A stretch of DNA of 60,125 nucleotides from a virus (IMGVR_UViG_3300032245_000758:1-60125), one strand, 5' to 3'; numbered from the stretch's first letter, positions 43,854-54,004 are shown. The notes: generated by a model from the sequence alone, not told the origin. Numbers and translations are program-made.

Positions 43854-44621
43854 TCACCCAACTACGCCGTCATAAAATTTTTTGTTTGTATTATTTAAAG
43901 TCAATGACTCTATTATTTTATTATATTCTGGTATGAGTTTTGTATCCAATCCATTATTTGACCTGGGTAATAGTTTTCCTTTGTGAGTGATATGAATAAA
44001 TTGAAAAAAAGACAAACAACTAAACCATCCACATTTTATAGGATTATCAGAGTAAAGTTTATAAATTTTATATTTAAGACAGTGTTTCATCACAGATTCA
44101 TTTTCAATCGTTCTATATGTCTCATTTTTAAAATTCTCCATTATTTCCAATAATACACTCAATTTCCAGATAGAAGGGTTTACATTGTATATGTAATTGT
44201 TTATATTTCTCTGCGCTCGTAATTCAACCTTTAAATCATTAAATTCAATTGATAATCTGTCTTTATTATATAGATCCCAACTATGTCTACATTGTAAGTC
44301 TATCCTATCGATTGAATGTTCGGTCATATAGTTTTTTACATGACTGATATATGAGTCGTCTTTTTTAACAACTATGTCGATGTCATGGATAAAAAGAATA
44401 TATTCGTTTTTTAAACATTTCAATGATAGAACTCTGCTTGCATAAGGCAGCGAATCGTCATAAAAAATAACTTGATTATATTTACAATATAAATGATCTA
44501 AATTTTTGTCAGATTTGTTTATCAGTAAAATTTTATCCGTGTACTCTAACGCTTGTGTCTGTACAGAAAGTATATCTAAATAATCTGTGTGTGAATAAAC
44601 CACATATGTTAACTCATTCAT
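43854..44621 (-). CDS. GT-A-like glycosyltransferase, divergent
   Basis: The 255-residue protein starts NELTYVVYSHTDYLD and carries a metal-type site YILFIHDIDIVVKKDDSY (DID as the DxD) near residue 95. The remaining sequence is consistent with a single GT-A domain, but other GT motifs are weak. Spacing to both neighbours is small (2-12 nt). Confidence 0.6.
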   Translation of the reverse strand: MNELTYVVYSHTDYLDILSVQTQALEYTDKILLINKSDKNLDHLYCKYNQVIFYDDSLPYASRVLSLKCLKNEYILFIHDIDIVVKKDDSYISHVKNYMTEHSIDRIDLQCRHSWDLYNKDRLSIEFNDLKVELRAQRNINNYIYNVNPSIWKLSVLLEIMENFKNETYRTIENESVMKHCLKYKIYKLYSDNPIKCGWFSCLSFFQFIHITHKGKLLPRSNNGLDTKLIPEYNKIIESLTLNNTNKKFYDGVVG

Positions 44622-44623
44622 AA

Positions 44624-45550
44624 TTAAAAATATTTTTTAAGATCGGATTCTTCAATTATAAATTTCCAATTTTCTAATATTGGATCTGCCATCATTTTCC
44701 ACGCGGAATCAAAATTAACATTCTTTGCCCATTTCCAATCTCTATTGCGCAACCAAATGTGGAAATATATGTTTTTGTTATAATTAAATATATTTTTATA
44801 CTGAGCGTGATAAAAAAAGTTAACGTTGTTATTTTCTATAAAATGAATTTCCTCTGCTCCCTCCAGTAAATGAATTAATAATCCAACGCATGGGGATTGA
44901 TCGCTTATGTTTATAATTGGATATTTATTTTTTATAAAATTTTTGATTTTATTATTGGATGTATATTTCCAAGCTGTTATTGGATCGTTTATTATGTTAT
45001 ATTTTGAATCTTCCGGTATATTGAATTTTTCAAATAATTGTTTTTTTAATAATTTTTCTTTTTCTATATTTCTACTGTAGTGAAAATAATCCATTCTAAC
45101 TTTATTATTTAATCCTAACAATTTATAATATATAACGTGATTTATATCCACATTTTCATTTGGAAATACAGAGTTGGGTTTAGTTGTTAAAGATTCATGT
45201 ATATCAAAATGATTATATAACGGGTTTCTATAGTCAAAATAGTGAGTGATTTTTGGATTAGATATATATCTGTTTGGCATCAGTCTTGTGTCACAAACAT
45301 GATATTCACCTATTTGACCTTCGTTAATATAACCCAATGATCTTTTTGTAGTATTAATAAAAATTCTTACGTTGTATAAAGGATCATTGGAGAAATATTC
45401 CGAATAATATCTGAGAAAGTTTCCTTCGTCTATATTAAAATAGACAGACTCATAATAATTAAGTAGGTAGTAAAGTAAACTTATTACTGATAGACAGTCT
45501 CCATATGCATAAGCTGGAGGTATTAATATTATTTTTTTATACATATACAC
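44624..45550 (-). CDS. Unknown protein, possible GT-B transferase
   Basis: The 308-residue protein opens with KKIILIPPAYAYGDCLSVIS, a heptosyltransferase-like beginning. Near residue 225 it shows SDQSPCVGLLIHLLEGAEEI followed by FIENN, similar in place to the donor-site segment of GT9-type enzymes. Its last part matches the 43056 product. It is Asn/Tyr/Ile-rich and very AT-rich. The call is tentative. Confidence 0.5.
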   Translation of the reverse strand: MYMYKKIILIPPAYAYGDCLSVISLLYYLLNYYESVYFNIDEGNFLRYYSEYFSNDPLYNVRIFINTTKRSLGYINEGQIGEYHVCDTRLMPNRYISNPKITHYFDYRNPLYNHFDIHESLTTKPNSVFPNENVDINHVIYYKLLGLNNKVRMDYFHYSRNIEKEKLLKKQLFEKFNIPEDSKYNIINDPITAWKYTSNNKIKNFIKNKYPIINISDQSPCVGLLIHLLEGAEEIHFIENNNVNFFYHAQYKNIFNYNKNIYFHIWLRNRDWKWAKNVNFDSAWKMMADPILENWKFIIEESDLKKYF

Positions 45551-45551
45551 G

Positions 45552-46184
45552 TTAGTGATTTATATATTTAAAAATTGAAATAATATAAAACGATGGATCT
45601 AGAATCATTTTATTTACTAATTCAAATTTAATATTATATTTCTCTTGTATATCACGATGGGCTTTACTTTGTCCATTTTCATATTCACTTTTGTTATTCA
45701 TCAAAAATGAACCCCAATCGTCATATATTATGATCGATCCATTACACAATAAATTGTTTTTTAAAACAAATTCCCAAACCTCCAATGTGGATGTGTATAT
45801 ATCACAATCCATATGTAAAATTCCTATTTTTTTATTATCGAATTTTGTTACTAAAGAATCGGTTAGTGTTTCAGAAAACCACCCATCAATGATATAGGCA
45901 TCTTTTTTGTTAAGAAGTTCGGGATTAATATTTCCATTACATGAAAATTTTCCAGTCTTCCAAGGTGAATGTAAATCATTTTTTTCGACAGGCAACCCAA
46001 CGAATGAATCAAACCCAAAAAAATTTCTATCAAGATTGTAGTTTTTATACAAATTATAAAACTCTAGAAAAGATTCACCTTTATGTACGCCGAATTCTAA
46101 AAATAATTTATCTCGTAAAAAGTCTGAGTTTTTGGATACTAGTTCGTTTCTCAGTGACGTTTTGATTCTATTGTAAACATTCAT
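45552..46184 (-). CDS. TylF/MycF-type SAM-dependent O-methyltransferase
   Basis: The 210-residue enzyme shows FLEFGVHKGESF (SAM loop), FFGFDSFVGLP, GWFSETLTD, and the metal-site segment ILHMDCDIYTSTLEVW with a downstream IIIYDDWGS. This is the full TylF-like macrocin/mycinamicin methyltransferase signature. Such enzymes methylate sugar hydroxyls, so it probably caps or decorates the glycan. It is encoded 2 nt after the fusion protein. Confidence 0.78.
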   Translation of the reverse strand: MNVYNRIKTSLRNELVSKNSDFLRDKLFLEFGVHKGESFLEFYNLYKNYNLDRNFFGFDSFVGLPVEKNDLHSPWKTGKFSCNGNINPELLNKKDAYIIDGWFSETLTDSLVTKFDNKKIGILHMDCDIYTSTLEVWEFVLKNNLLCNGSIIIYDDWGSFLMNNKSEYENGQSKAHRDIQEKYNIKFELVNKMILDPSFYIISIFKYINH

Positions 46185-46185
46185 A

Positions 46186-47613
46186 TTAACATTGTGATTT
46201 TAAATTAAGTATTATGTAAAATATATAATTGTAATATTTTACATAATTTTCTTCAGGGATTCCAAAATTCCATCGTTCACAGTATACGTATCTATTGAAC
46301 GATATAATCTTAAATTTTTCATTTGTTTTAAATTCATATGGAATGTTGTACTTTGAAAAAGATGAAAGTATATTTTCAACTGAGTGTTTTTTGTTAATGA
46401 GAATATTAAGACCCAATGACATATCTTCTTTTTCAAAAAAGTTTACAACTATATCTGAATTATCTTTTTGTGGAGCTATATATTTTTTATAGTCGTTTTT
46501 TCTATCAGATATTTGTTTAATTACTTTCTCTTCTGTATATCCTCTTGTTTTCACATCTCTTTCTAATTTCCACTTTGTTTTTAGAGATTCATCGGGATCC
46601 ATATATATTGAGAAATTATATATATGACCAGCATCTCCATATAAACTGTGCAATCCACACACTATAATATTATCTGCATTTTCTATTTTTTCTGGTTGTT
46701 TAAATTTGCCTGTGTTATGATCATAATCCACTTGAAATATAGAATTACCTATTTTTAGATTAAAAACATCCTCTTGCATTTTAGATACGAAATTTGCATC
46801 AGGATTCAAATGTGTATATGTTTTCCAGTTTTCACTGTGTCTTTCCCATTTATGGTATCTGTCACATTCTAATAAAATTGAATTTGAAAAGTATTTTTTA
46901 AGTAAATTTCCGAGTGTAGTTTTTCCAGAACCAGAGTCACCACATATAGCAAATACATTACACATAGATAATATTACTTCGTATTCTATATCATCCTCTA
47001 CGTAATCCAGTTTATTTTCGTTCAAATGGTAAAATAATACTGTTTCAGAGACAAAGCCATGTAACTTAACTAAATCGTTTAAATTTTTATATAAATCAAA
47101 ATATTTGTCCATTAACTCCGATGACCCATAGGCTATTATATCGCACAAATATGGGTCATTTATACTTTGTAGTTTGGTTTTATCTAAAACCGTATTTTTT
47201 GGTATATGGATTTTATCTAAATCACAATCGAAATTTATGAGTTGAAGATTTACATCTGGTCTTATTTTGATTACAATGTCATATTTTCCGTGTAATTCTT
47301 CGTTTAATTTTTTAATAAAATTGAGTTTATAAAATTTAAACCATGTATTATACAAGCAATTTTCTTTTGAATTGTTCGAAAATATTAAATTATTTTCTTC
47401 TAATATAACTTTTGGTGACAATTCGGATTCTATGGATTTTATAATATCAGACAAATCGTTGGGATTTAAATACTTATCTTCTAAAGATTCATTTTTTGTT
47501 ATGTGGATATAAACGTCTGTTGATTTGAAATTGTCAATAATAAACTTTTTAATATTAGGTAGATTTAACTTAATAGTTCGTAAATATCCAGATATTAATA
47601 AAGCGGCTTTCAT
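46186..47613 (-). CDS. Glycosyltransferase-like domain fused to a uridine-kinase-like P-loop kinase
   Basis: ATG 47613 overlaps the upstream stop (TAATG) and begins MKAALLISGYLRTI, a GT-like start; an in-frame start 13 codons earlier is less likely. The first 215 residues contain YDIVIKIRPDVNLQLINFD, typical of a GT-A-like family. Residues 225-232 are a Walker A (GDSGSGKT), followed by ECDRYHKWERHSENW and VCGLHSLYGD, the pattern of uridine kinase/phosphoribulokinases. At 475 residues it is a clear two-domain fusion. The kinase might phosphorylate the sugar or acceptor that the first domain uses. Confidence 0.68.
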   Translation of the reverse strand: MKAALLISGYLRTIKLNLPNIKKFIIDNFKSTDVYIHITKNESLEDKYLNPNDLSDIIKSIESELSPKVILEENNLIFSNNSKENCLYNTWFKFYKLNFIKKLNEELHGKYDIVIKIRPDVNLQLINFDCDLDKIHIPKNTVLDKTKLQSINDPYLCDIIAYGSSELMDKYFDLYKNLNDLVKLHGFVSETVLFYHLNENKLDYVEDDIEYEVILSMCNVFAICGDSGSGKTTLGNLLKKYFSNSILLECDRYHKWERHSENWKTYTHLNPDANFVSKMQEDVFNLKIGNSIFQVDYDHNTGKFKQPEKIENADNIIVCGLHSLYGDAGHIYNFSIYMDPDESLKTKWKLERDVKTRGYTEEKVIKQISDRKNDYKKYIAPQKDNSDIVVNFFEKEDMSLGLNILINKKHSVENILSSFSKYNIPYEFKTNEKFKIISFNRYVYCERWNFGIPEENYVKYYNYIFYIILNLKSQC

Positions 47614-48839
47614 TATATTATATTTTTTAATGTTTCTAAATTTAGACTCCAACTACAATTTAATCCATTATCTAATTTTTTACATTTTTCTTTTTTCAAT
47701 AATATGGTTTTGTATGTTATACTCGCATTCCATCCTGTTATTTTTTCATCGGAGTATTTAACTAATACGTCGTCATTCAAAACTTCTTCTATTTCTCCAA
47801 CCACATTTTCTGATTGTACTCGCATAAATTGTTTAAACTCATTTGATTCCGTGTGTTTTGTGTCCAGAAAGTAATAAGTATTTACTTTGTTCAAGCTGTA
47901 AGTAAATCTATAATTTACATCCAAAAATGTGGGTGATACTAATGTTATCAATTTACACAGTGGTTTACTAAACAATACATTAACAATTCCACCTCCAATT
48001 GCGCCTACAATTGATTCCGCATTATTAAATAACAATATTTTATCGACAGTGGATAATTTTTCTGTGAATATCTCCTCATATCCTTGTGATTTTAACAAAT
48101 CAACCAGTTCATTTTCATTTTCACACTTTCTTCTGGTCGTATAATTTGTACCTATATTTGAAAAGTCGTTATGAATCCACGTTCTTCTTGATATGTAAAA
48201 TTTCTTTGGAAATTGTTTTTCGATCTTTAACTCTTTTACATTTTCTACAATTTCTTTATATAAATCGTAGATTTCTTCTCTAGGTTGTTGTTTTGGATCG
48301 GGTCCGTATGTATAAGTCGATGATATATAAACATGAGAATATACGGTGTCTTTATTTAATATAACTATATCCGATGAATCGATTTTCAATATCTCAAGAA
48401 ATTCGGTTACAAATTTATAAAATTTATCGCCGTGAGAATAATACATTAAAAGTTTAAGATTTTTAGTTATGCTTTTTAATTTTTTATATGAAATCAGATA
48501 TGGTAATGTGTCGTATATAAAGTGATAATAATTATCCGTATTATAAATGAAGTAAAAAACGGGATCGTTATACGTCTCAGATGTATTTCCCACTTTATAA
48601 TCTATTTTATCCGTACTATTAATGTTTCGTAAAGACATCGTTGACTCTTCAAGTGGTTGATAAAATGTATTATCTAATTTTGAATATAATACTAAATTTG
48701 GATAATATAGAGATGATCCTGTAAAAACAACATCATTTAAAACATGAATATTAATTTCATCAAAATCATCAGATTTAGGAAATATTTCGAATTTGTGATT
48801 GCCATTATCTGAAGTATTAAGATTTTTTATAGGTTTCAT
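47613..48839 (-). CDS. GT61-family (DUF563) glycosyltransferase
   Basis: The 408-residue protein has NTDNYYHFIYDTLPYL (about 99-114), KKFYISRRTW and a late GAIGGGIVNVLFSKP. These are the H-W/F-x-x-x-D, SR and GA..G..N-x-x-F motifs of the GT61 (DUF563) family known from xylosyl/arabinosyl transferases and capsule clusters. N- and C-terminal extensions of about 80 and 90 residues have no recognised motif. Its stop overlaps the start of the fusion gene, and its start overlaps the CgeB-like gene. Confidence 0.75.
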   Translation of the reverse strand: MKPIKNLNTSDNGNHKFEIFPKSDDFDEINIHVLNDVVFTGSSLYYPNLVLYSKLDNTFYQPLEESTMSLRNINSTDKIDYKVGNTSETYNDPVFYFIYNTDNYYHFIYDTLPYLISYKKLKSITKNLKLLMYYSHGDKFYKFVTEFLEILKIDSSDIVILNKDTVYSHVYISSTYTYGPDPKQQPREEIYDLYKEIVENVKELKIEKQFPKKFYISRRTWIHNDFSNIGTNYTTRRKCENENELVDLLKSQGYEEIFTEKLSTVDKILLFNNAESIVGAIGGGIVNVLFSKPLCKLITLVSPTFLDVNYRFTYSLNKVNTYYFLDTKHTESNEFKQFMRVQSENVVGEIEEVLNDDVLVKYSDEKITGWNASITYKTILLKKEKCKKLDNGLNCSWSLNLETLKNII

Positions 48840-49726
48840 AGTATTTTGTTAAATATGTATTCCACTCTACTTTCGGATGTATGATGTTTTATTATGTTTT
48901 GATAAGAATTTTCTATAATATCATACAATTTATTTTTGTTATTTAGATAATAAACAAGCTTGTTTTTTAATTCGTCTGTTGAATCCCACGAAACATAATG
49001 TACTCCGTCTTCTAAATTGGGTAATATGATATTGTATTTTTGAGCAAACAAGCAGGATTTATTTGCCATTATTTGCCACATTCTGGCATTGCATTCTCCT
49101 CCTCCAAACGCATCAACACTAATAAATGATTTTTTAATCGTGGTAAAGTAATCACTAACATTCTCAGTTTTTATATTAAAATTAAGAGATTTGAGTTGAT
49201 TGCATACTTCTACAGATTGTTTTCTTAGACCTGTTTCTAATTGACCATATGAACAAAATACGTCTATTTCTTTATTGTAAAAATTATTATTAAAATATGA
49301 ATCTAATGTTGCAAATGGAAGTGGTATTATTCCTTGATCAACATGTTCTTTCAAACATTCTCTTTTAAAGTAATATCTTGATTTTGATTTAAAAGTTGGA
49401 TCTAGTTGTTCATTTGTTTTTCCACGAAATCCTGTGTAATTATACTCACTGCCATCGATGTAAATCGTTTTATTCCAACCATTTACTTTATCAATCAAAT
49501 AAAACTTTGGTTCTTTAATTCCGTTAAATTTGGATTTACCCCAAATCGCAAATATATAATCACAGTTTTTTGAATGATAGATAAATTCATCGTCGCTGAT
49601 TATATTATCTGCGCCGTTACCTTCATCTGTATAATAAATTTCATGTTTTGTTTTCTTTAATCCTTCTATTATAGATGTCGCCAAATAATCTTCTTTTTTA
49701 CACGGATTGATTACTAATATTTTCAT
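48836..49726 (-). CDS. CgeB-like GT-B glycosyltransferase
   Basis: The 296-residue protein ends with the family 1_2 (CgeB) donor domain: SVDAFGGGECNARMWQIMAN, then a YNIILPNLEDGVHYVSWDS line and a helix with a final ESRVEYIFNKIL. The N-terminus (KILVINPCKKEDYLATSII) is a Rossmann start. It overlaps neighbours by 4 nt on each side. Confidence 0.7.
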   Translation of the reverse strand: MKILVINPCKKEDYLATSIIEGLKKTKHEIYYTDEGNGADNIISDDEFIYHSKNCDYIFAIWGKSKFNGIKEPKFYLIDKVNGWNKTIYIDGSEYNYTGFRGKTNEQLDPTFKSKSRYYFKRECLKEHVDQGIIPLPFATLDSYFNNNFYNKEIDVFCSYGQLETGLRKQSVEVCNQLKSLNFNIKTENVSDYFTTIKKSFISVDAFGGGECNARMWQIMANKSCLFAQKYNIILPNLEDGVHYVSWDSTDELKNKLVYYLNNKNKLYDIIENSYQNIIKHHTSESRVEYIFNKIL

Positions 49727-50409
49727 TTTTTTGACAGAAGTTTTTTCGCTTTTTTCCAGCCTCTTTGTTTATTATGATCAATCCAACAGAAATTGACAAT
49801 TTTGCATATGGCTCCTTTTTCACAATTTTCAATAAATTGTCCTTCTTGGCCACCCCATACGCCATCTCCACCATTATGTTTATTATTTTTATTAAAATAA
49901 CAGTAGTCATTAAACTTGAATTTATGATAGTGTTCTTTGGTAAATGCAAACATAAATCCTCCCATATTGTTGGTTAATTGGATACCTTCTCTGGGACTGG
50001 TACCATACTGTGTATTTACTAATACTCCGTTTGTTAAAGGTCCATATATAATATTCACACTTTCTGGATCACGTTCTATATAATTTATGAATTTATTTAC
50101 AGTGTGATTAAAAACGAGATCATCATTCGTATTCACTATAATATCACATTCATCTGTTATAGCGTTATATATTCCTTGATTCCAGGCGCCTGTTATACCT
50201 TCAACCGTTTGATCATTTATTTTGTAATATTTAACATTTGAATATCCCATTATATTCGATTGATGTTGACTTCCATTATCAATTACATAAATGGTTTTAT
50301 CATATTTAACAAATTCATTAATAGAATTTACTAACTTTTTTATAAATTCATCGCCATTGGGTCTTAGTTCATCAGACCAATGCATTGCTACACATATTCC
50401 GATTTTCAT
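49723..50409 (-). CDS. GT2-family glycosyltransferase (rhamnosyl/galactosyl type)
   Basis: The 228-residue enzyme has IYVIDNGSQHQSN, AWNQGIYNAITDECDIIVNT followed by the metal motif NDDLVFN (about 95-101), and MGGFMFAFTKEHYHKF. Small GT2 enzymes that add a sugar to a growing chain look like this. It overlaps its neighbours by 4 nt. Confidence 0.78.
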   Translation of the reverse strand: MKIGICVAMHWSDELRPNGDEFIKKLVNSINEFVKYDKTIYVIDNGSQHQSNIMGYSNVKYYKINDQTVEGITGAWNQGIYNAITDECDIIVNTNDDLVFNHTVNKFINYIERDPESVNIIYGPLTNGVLVNTQYGTSPREGIQLTNNMGGFMFAFTKEHYHKFKFNDYCYFNKNNKHNGGDGVWGGQEGQFIENCEKGAICKIVNFCWIDHNKQRGWKKAKKLLSKK

Positions 50410-51416
50410 TCAACTGTGATGCCTTTCATATTTTTAAATAGATCGTAGTAATGTAGAACTAATTTATATAAATCGTATACTTCCATATATTTACGTCTCA
50501 TATTTTCTACATAAAATGATTGTAAGTTATTGAAGTCTGAAATAACATAATCTATCTTTTCGTTGAGATCTGAAAAATCATGTTTACATGGCACATAGGT
50601 TTCGTATGGAACATACAAGTTGGGAACAGTTTCCAAATGAGACATGTCAGGCTTTATTAAAACAGATCCAAACATCGTGGCTTCTAAATCTCTGGGTGCT
50701 ATTTCTCCAAATCCAAATGGCGCTAATATGATTTTAGAATTTGACATTCTATTATAATATTCATCAATAGGTATTCGAATTCCATTTTCCAATTTAGTAA
50801 CATTAAATTTGTCAGACAAATTATCAAATACATTTTGTCTAAATCTATTATAATAGATTGCTTGATTCAACCCATGTTCAAATACATCTTTATGTGGATA
50901 CATGAACATAGCAGATACATCAAAATGTTTATTGTTATTGTAATTTAACCACTGCGGTTGTATAGTAGATAACCAATTAAATCCAGATAGTTTGATTCTA
51001 TCCATGATATCTAAATTAGGTATACTATATTCGCCTACACCCCAGTACAAACGACCATTAGCGTATTTATTAATATATTCACTTCTATTTGTATATAATG
51101 TTGGTTTTAATAAATAAATCGCTTTTGACTGTTCAAATACTTCATAGGAACCTATCAATGTAGCAGCATCTTGACCATCAAATAGAAAATATGGTTCCTT
51201 GACAGTTTCTAAAAATTTCAAACCAGATGATACTGATTCTGATAAAGACAATTTTTTATTGACGAAACTTGCATGTCCGACAAAAGCGAAATCCGCCGGA
51301 CCATCTGTTACAAATTCTATACCAATTTCTTTGAATATATGTCTTGCAAATAGAAGAGGTCGAAATGTAGTTTCATTTCGATGTTTATCAAGTTCATATA
51401 TTTTTATTTTAATCAT
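50406..51416 (-). CDS. GT-B-like / exostosin-type glycosyltransferase
   Basis: The 336-residue protein has a C-terminal donor-type segment ILAPFGFGEIAPRDLEATMF followed by GSVLIKPDMSHL. This is the E-x-x-x-R-x-x-E-A pattern seen in exostosin and GT-B enzymes. The N-terminus carries FRPLLFARHIFKEIGIEF and a FDGQDAATL segment. The start is preceded by a 36-nt gap, a rare loose joint in the operon. Confidence 0.68.
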   Translation of the reverse strand: MIKIKIYELDKHRNETTFRPLLFARHIFKEIGIEFVTDGPADFAFVGHASFVNKKLSLSESVSSGLKFLETVKEPYFLFDGQDAATLIGSYEVFEQSKAIYLLKPTLYTNRSEYINKYANGRLYWGVGEYSIPNLDIMDRIKLSGFNWLSTIQPQWLNYNNNKHFDVSAMFMYPHKDVFEHGLNQAIYYNRFRQNVFDNLSDKFNVTKLENGIRIPIDEYYNRMSNSKIILAPFGFGEIAPRDLEATMFGSVLIKPDMSHLETVPNLYVPYETYVPCKHDFSDLNEKIDYVISDFNNLQSFYVENMRRKYMEVYDLYKLVLHYYDLFKNMKGITVE

Positions 51417-51452
51417 TTAATTTATCTTAAAATCTTTTACATTAAGACGATT

Positions 51453-52013
51453 TTATACTTCTATACAAATAAGTCCTTCATAATCAAATAATTGACGGGT
51501 AAAAGTAGATGCTGGTGGGTGACCAATATACCGGACTACTTTAATCTTTTCGTATGTGATTAGATCATTAATTGCTTGTTTTATTTCTGGAAATGCCCCG
51601 TAGTCATCATAAATAAAGTACTTTTTGTCGTTCGACTTAAATTGTAATGATCGAATTGTATCATTGATAACCGCATCATATGTGTGTTCGGCATCAATTA
51701 AAAAAACATCTCCATAGTCCAATGGCAATGTTGTATTATATACGTCTTGTGCGTAAAATCTAACATTTGGTCTATCACTATTAAAATTTTGTGCCAACTC
51801 AACGCTTTCTAAATTAAATCCTACTACTTCTTTAAAAAGATAACTTAGAATTTTTGTTGTATATCCAATATTACTTCCAATTTCTAGACATGTTTTATTT
51901 TTGAATTCTTCTTTATTAAAGAATTCAAACAATTCACGTTTAAACTTATGGCTTGTAGTAGTTTTATGCTGGAATTTGTCAGGTATATTTTTTAAAAGTT
52001 CGTCGATAGTCAT
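51453..52013 (-). CDS. Class I SAM-dependent methyltransferase
   Basis: The 186-residue enzyme shows the SAM-binding motif TCLEIGSNIGYTT (about 40-52), VVGFNLESVELA and GDVFLIDAEHTYDAVINDT, then YFIYDDYG. The D-A-E-H-x-Y-D stretch is typical of FkbM/TylF-like sugar methyltransferases. It lies in the glycan operon and probably methylates the sugar chain. It is distinct from the 45552 enzyme. Confidence 0.75.
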   Translation of the reverse strand: MTIDELLKNIPDKFQHKTTTSHKFKRELFEFFNKEEFKNKTCLEIGSNIGYTTKILSYLFKEVVGFNLESVELAQNFNSDRPNVRFYAQDVYNTTLPLDYGDVFLIDAEHTYDAVINDTIRSLQFKSNDKKYFIYDDYGAFPEIKQAINDLITYEKIKVVRYIGHPPASTFTRQLFDYEGLICIEV

Positions 52014-52014
52014 A

Positions 52015-52662
52015 TTATTTAACGGAATATCCTTGGTTTTCTTCCTGAGTAAACATTTTATTATAGTTTAAATTTGTCTGTCTCTGTTTTTCTATAGTCT
52101 TTTCGTGAATAATAGCAATGTCTTTTTGTGGAGGAATAAATACATATGATTTATATCCCTCTACTTTTTCGTGTAATCTACGCTCGTAACGAATGTGTGA
52201 TTTATTACGATATAATCTGGATTGATAGTCTGGAAAATTAATCATACCATCATATAACCTCCAACCCCACGCTTGTACGTCTTCATTTGTCACACCGAGA
52301 AAGTAATTTAGTCTTGGTAGCCAAATTACTTCATTGTTTTCATTTGATTGTAATATAGCATCTATATTTTCAATCAATATATCTGTAGGCAATTCATCGC
52401 CATCTAATTGAAATATCCAGTCACCTTTACACAAACCGATCCCATAGTTTTTGTGTGCGCCATAGTTTTTATCTAGTTTGTGTTGTTGGAAATTTACCGA
52501 GTTTTTAAACTTTTGTATAATTTCAACAGTGGTTGGATTATCCGAATAATCATCAAGAAGAACAATTTCATGGTTATGCTTTTTGTAATTAGACAACTTA
52601 GACAGTAAATTTTCTAAACTATCTGTCTCGTTGTGACTTGTTACTAAGTATGACAAAAACAT
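52015..52662 (-). CDS. GT2-family glycosyltransferase (WaaE-like)
   Basis: The 215-residue enzyme begins LSYLVTSHNETDSLENLL, has EIVLLDDYSDNPT, NYGAHKNYGIGLCKGDWIFQ, and the metal motif LDGDELP (about 87-93). The line SRLYRNKSHIRYERRLHEKV with the RLHE end is characteristic of WaaE/KdtX-type LPS core glucosyltransferases. 2 nt separate it from the methyltransferase. Confidence 0.82.
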   Translation of the reverse strand: MFLSYLVTSHNETDSLENLLSKLSNYKKHNHEIVLLDDYSDNPTTVEIIQKFKNSVNFQQHKLDKNYGAHKNYGIGLCKGDWIFQLDGDELPTDILIENIDAILQSNENNEVIWLPRLNYFLGVTNEDVQAWGWRLYDGMINFPDYQSRLYRNKSHIRYERRLHEKVEGYKSYVFIPPQKDIAIIHEKTIEKQRQTNLNYNKMFTQEENQGYSVK

Positions 52663-52663
52663 A

Positions 52664-54004
52664 TTAACTCACTTTCAATTTTGGCAATGATAATTTGGTT
52701 TCAAATGTTTGGTTGGTATTAACTGGTTTTAATTTAGGTAATACGAATTGATTTTCTACGGCAAACTGAGGAACATATTGTTCTAAAATTGACCACAATT
52801 TTTTGTCCATCTCAGTCATACTGAATTTTTCTGTGTTTTCTTTACGTAGTAATTCTGCATTTTTTGTAAACTTATCACTCTTACGAGCAAAATACACTTG
52901 TTTCATTCTATCTTCAGCGAGTGAATATGAAACTTTAAACCACTTACTCTCTTTAATAATCCATTGATTAACTGATTTTTTATCTACTTCTACCAAATTT
53001 CCAGGCAATAGATTAGCTAAACTTGGATTTAGATAGTCTAAATGTCCGCTCCAATTAGATACCAAAAGAGGTTTGCCACTTAGTGTAGCTAGTAGAAGAG
53101 GATGTCCATAACCTTCACCATGTGTAAATGAAATGTGCGCAATGACTTTTTCATGATTCAATAATGCATTCATTTCTGGCTCGGTTAATTCCCCGTGTAA
53201 CAAATATACATTAGGAGCATTTTCACCAATTTCTTCACGTACTTTTTTAATCTTAGATAGAGTTTCAAATCTATCTACGGTTGAGTATGATGCTCCGCCG
53301 CTCTTTATAATCAAACATGGTCGATCATTTTGAGATTGATTCTTAAACGCATTACAAAACGTTTTTATTAAATTGCCAATGTCTTTACGATCATTATATA
53401 ACCCACCATGAGTCCATTGACCGATAAATAGAAATGCTGATGATTCTTTGATATTCGATAGAGCGCTTTCTACAGATTCAAGTTTTTCATCTGTTTTCTT
53501 AAATACATTAGTATCTGCTCCCCAGAAACAAACTTCAATTGGCTTTTCAACTTGGACCGGAACTTGTTGACCATTTTCAAGTTGTTTTGCTAATTTGATT
53601 TCGTTGAATGTTTTCTTCACGTGATTAGATAACCCAATCGTAAGATTCATTCTATTTACACCTTCTACCCAGCTACCAGGTGGAATTGTTGTTTCAATAC
53701 CAGCTGTCATACCAATATTGTATTTACCAACCGGCTGAAATTCTTCTGGAATGGTTAGTTGAATAAATATATCAGGCTGTTTATCCAACGCGCCATTGAT
53801 GATTTTTGAGGCTAGTGTTCTGTCTTCTGGATCAGTCAACTCTTCTAGAAATCGTTTGCTTTGACAATTACCCCATCTAGCTGGTGCAATTTTAACATCG
53901 TATTTATCATAACGAATGACGCTTTTTGCTACTGCTGTAGCCCAATCGCCATATCCGCTGCGGTTAAATACCGGACCTGAAATTAAACATAGTGGTTTGC
54001 TCAT
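52664..54004 (-). CDS. GT4-like glycosyltransferase
   Basis: The 446-residue GT-B enzyme begins with PLCLISGPVFNRSGYGDWAT (glycine-rich acceptor domain). It has PAGIETT-like GMTAGIETTIPPGSW, a SNHVKKTF segment, and the donor region VIAHISFTHGEGYGHPLLLA with TLSGKPLLVSNWSGHLDYL. The HGEGYGxPLLEA-like motif is that of family 4. Codon use (many CTA/GGT choices) is closer to the replication genes than the AT-rich middle of the cluster. Confidence 0.78.
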   Translation of the reverse strand: MSKPLCLISGPVFNRSGYGDWATAVAKSVIRYDKYDVKIAPARWGNCQSKRFLEELTDPEDRTLASKIINGALDKQPDIFIQLTIPEEFQPVGKYNIGMTAGIETTIPPGSWVEGVNRMNLTIGLSNHVKKTFNEIKLAKQLENGQQVPVQVEKPIEVCFWGADTNVFKKTDEKLESVESALSNIKESSAFLFIGQWTHGGLYNDRKDIGNLIKTFCNAFKNQSQNDRPCLIIKSGGASYSTVDRFETLSKIKKVREEIGENAPNVYLLHGELTEPEMNALLNHEKVIAHISFTHGEGYGHPLLLATLSGKPLLVSNWSGHLDYLNPSLANLLPGNLVEVDKKSVNQWIIKESKWFKVSYSLAEDRMKQVYFARKSDKFTKNAELLRKENTEKFSMTEMDKKLWSILEQYVPQFAVENQFVLPKLKPVNTNQTFETKLSLPKLKVS

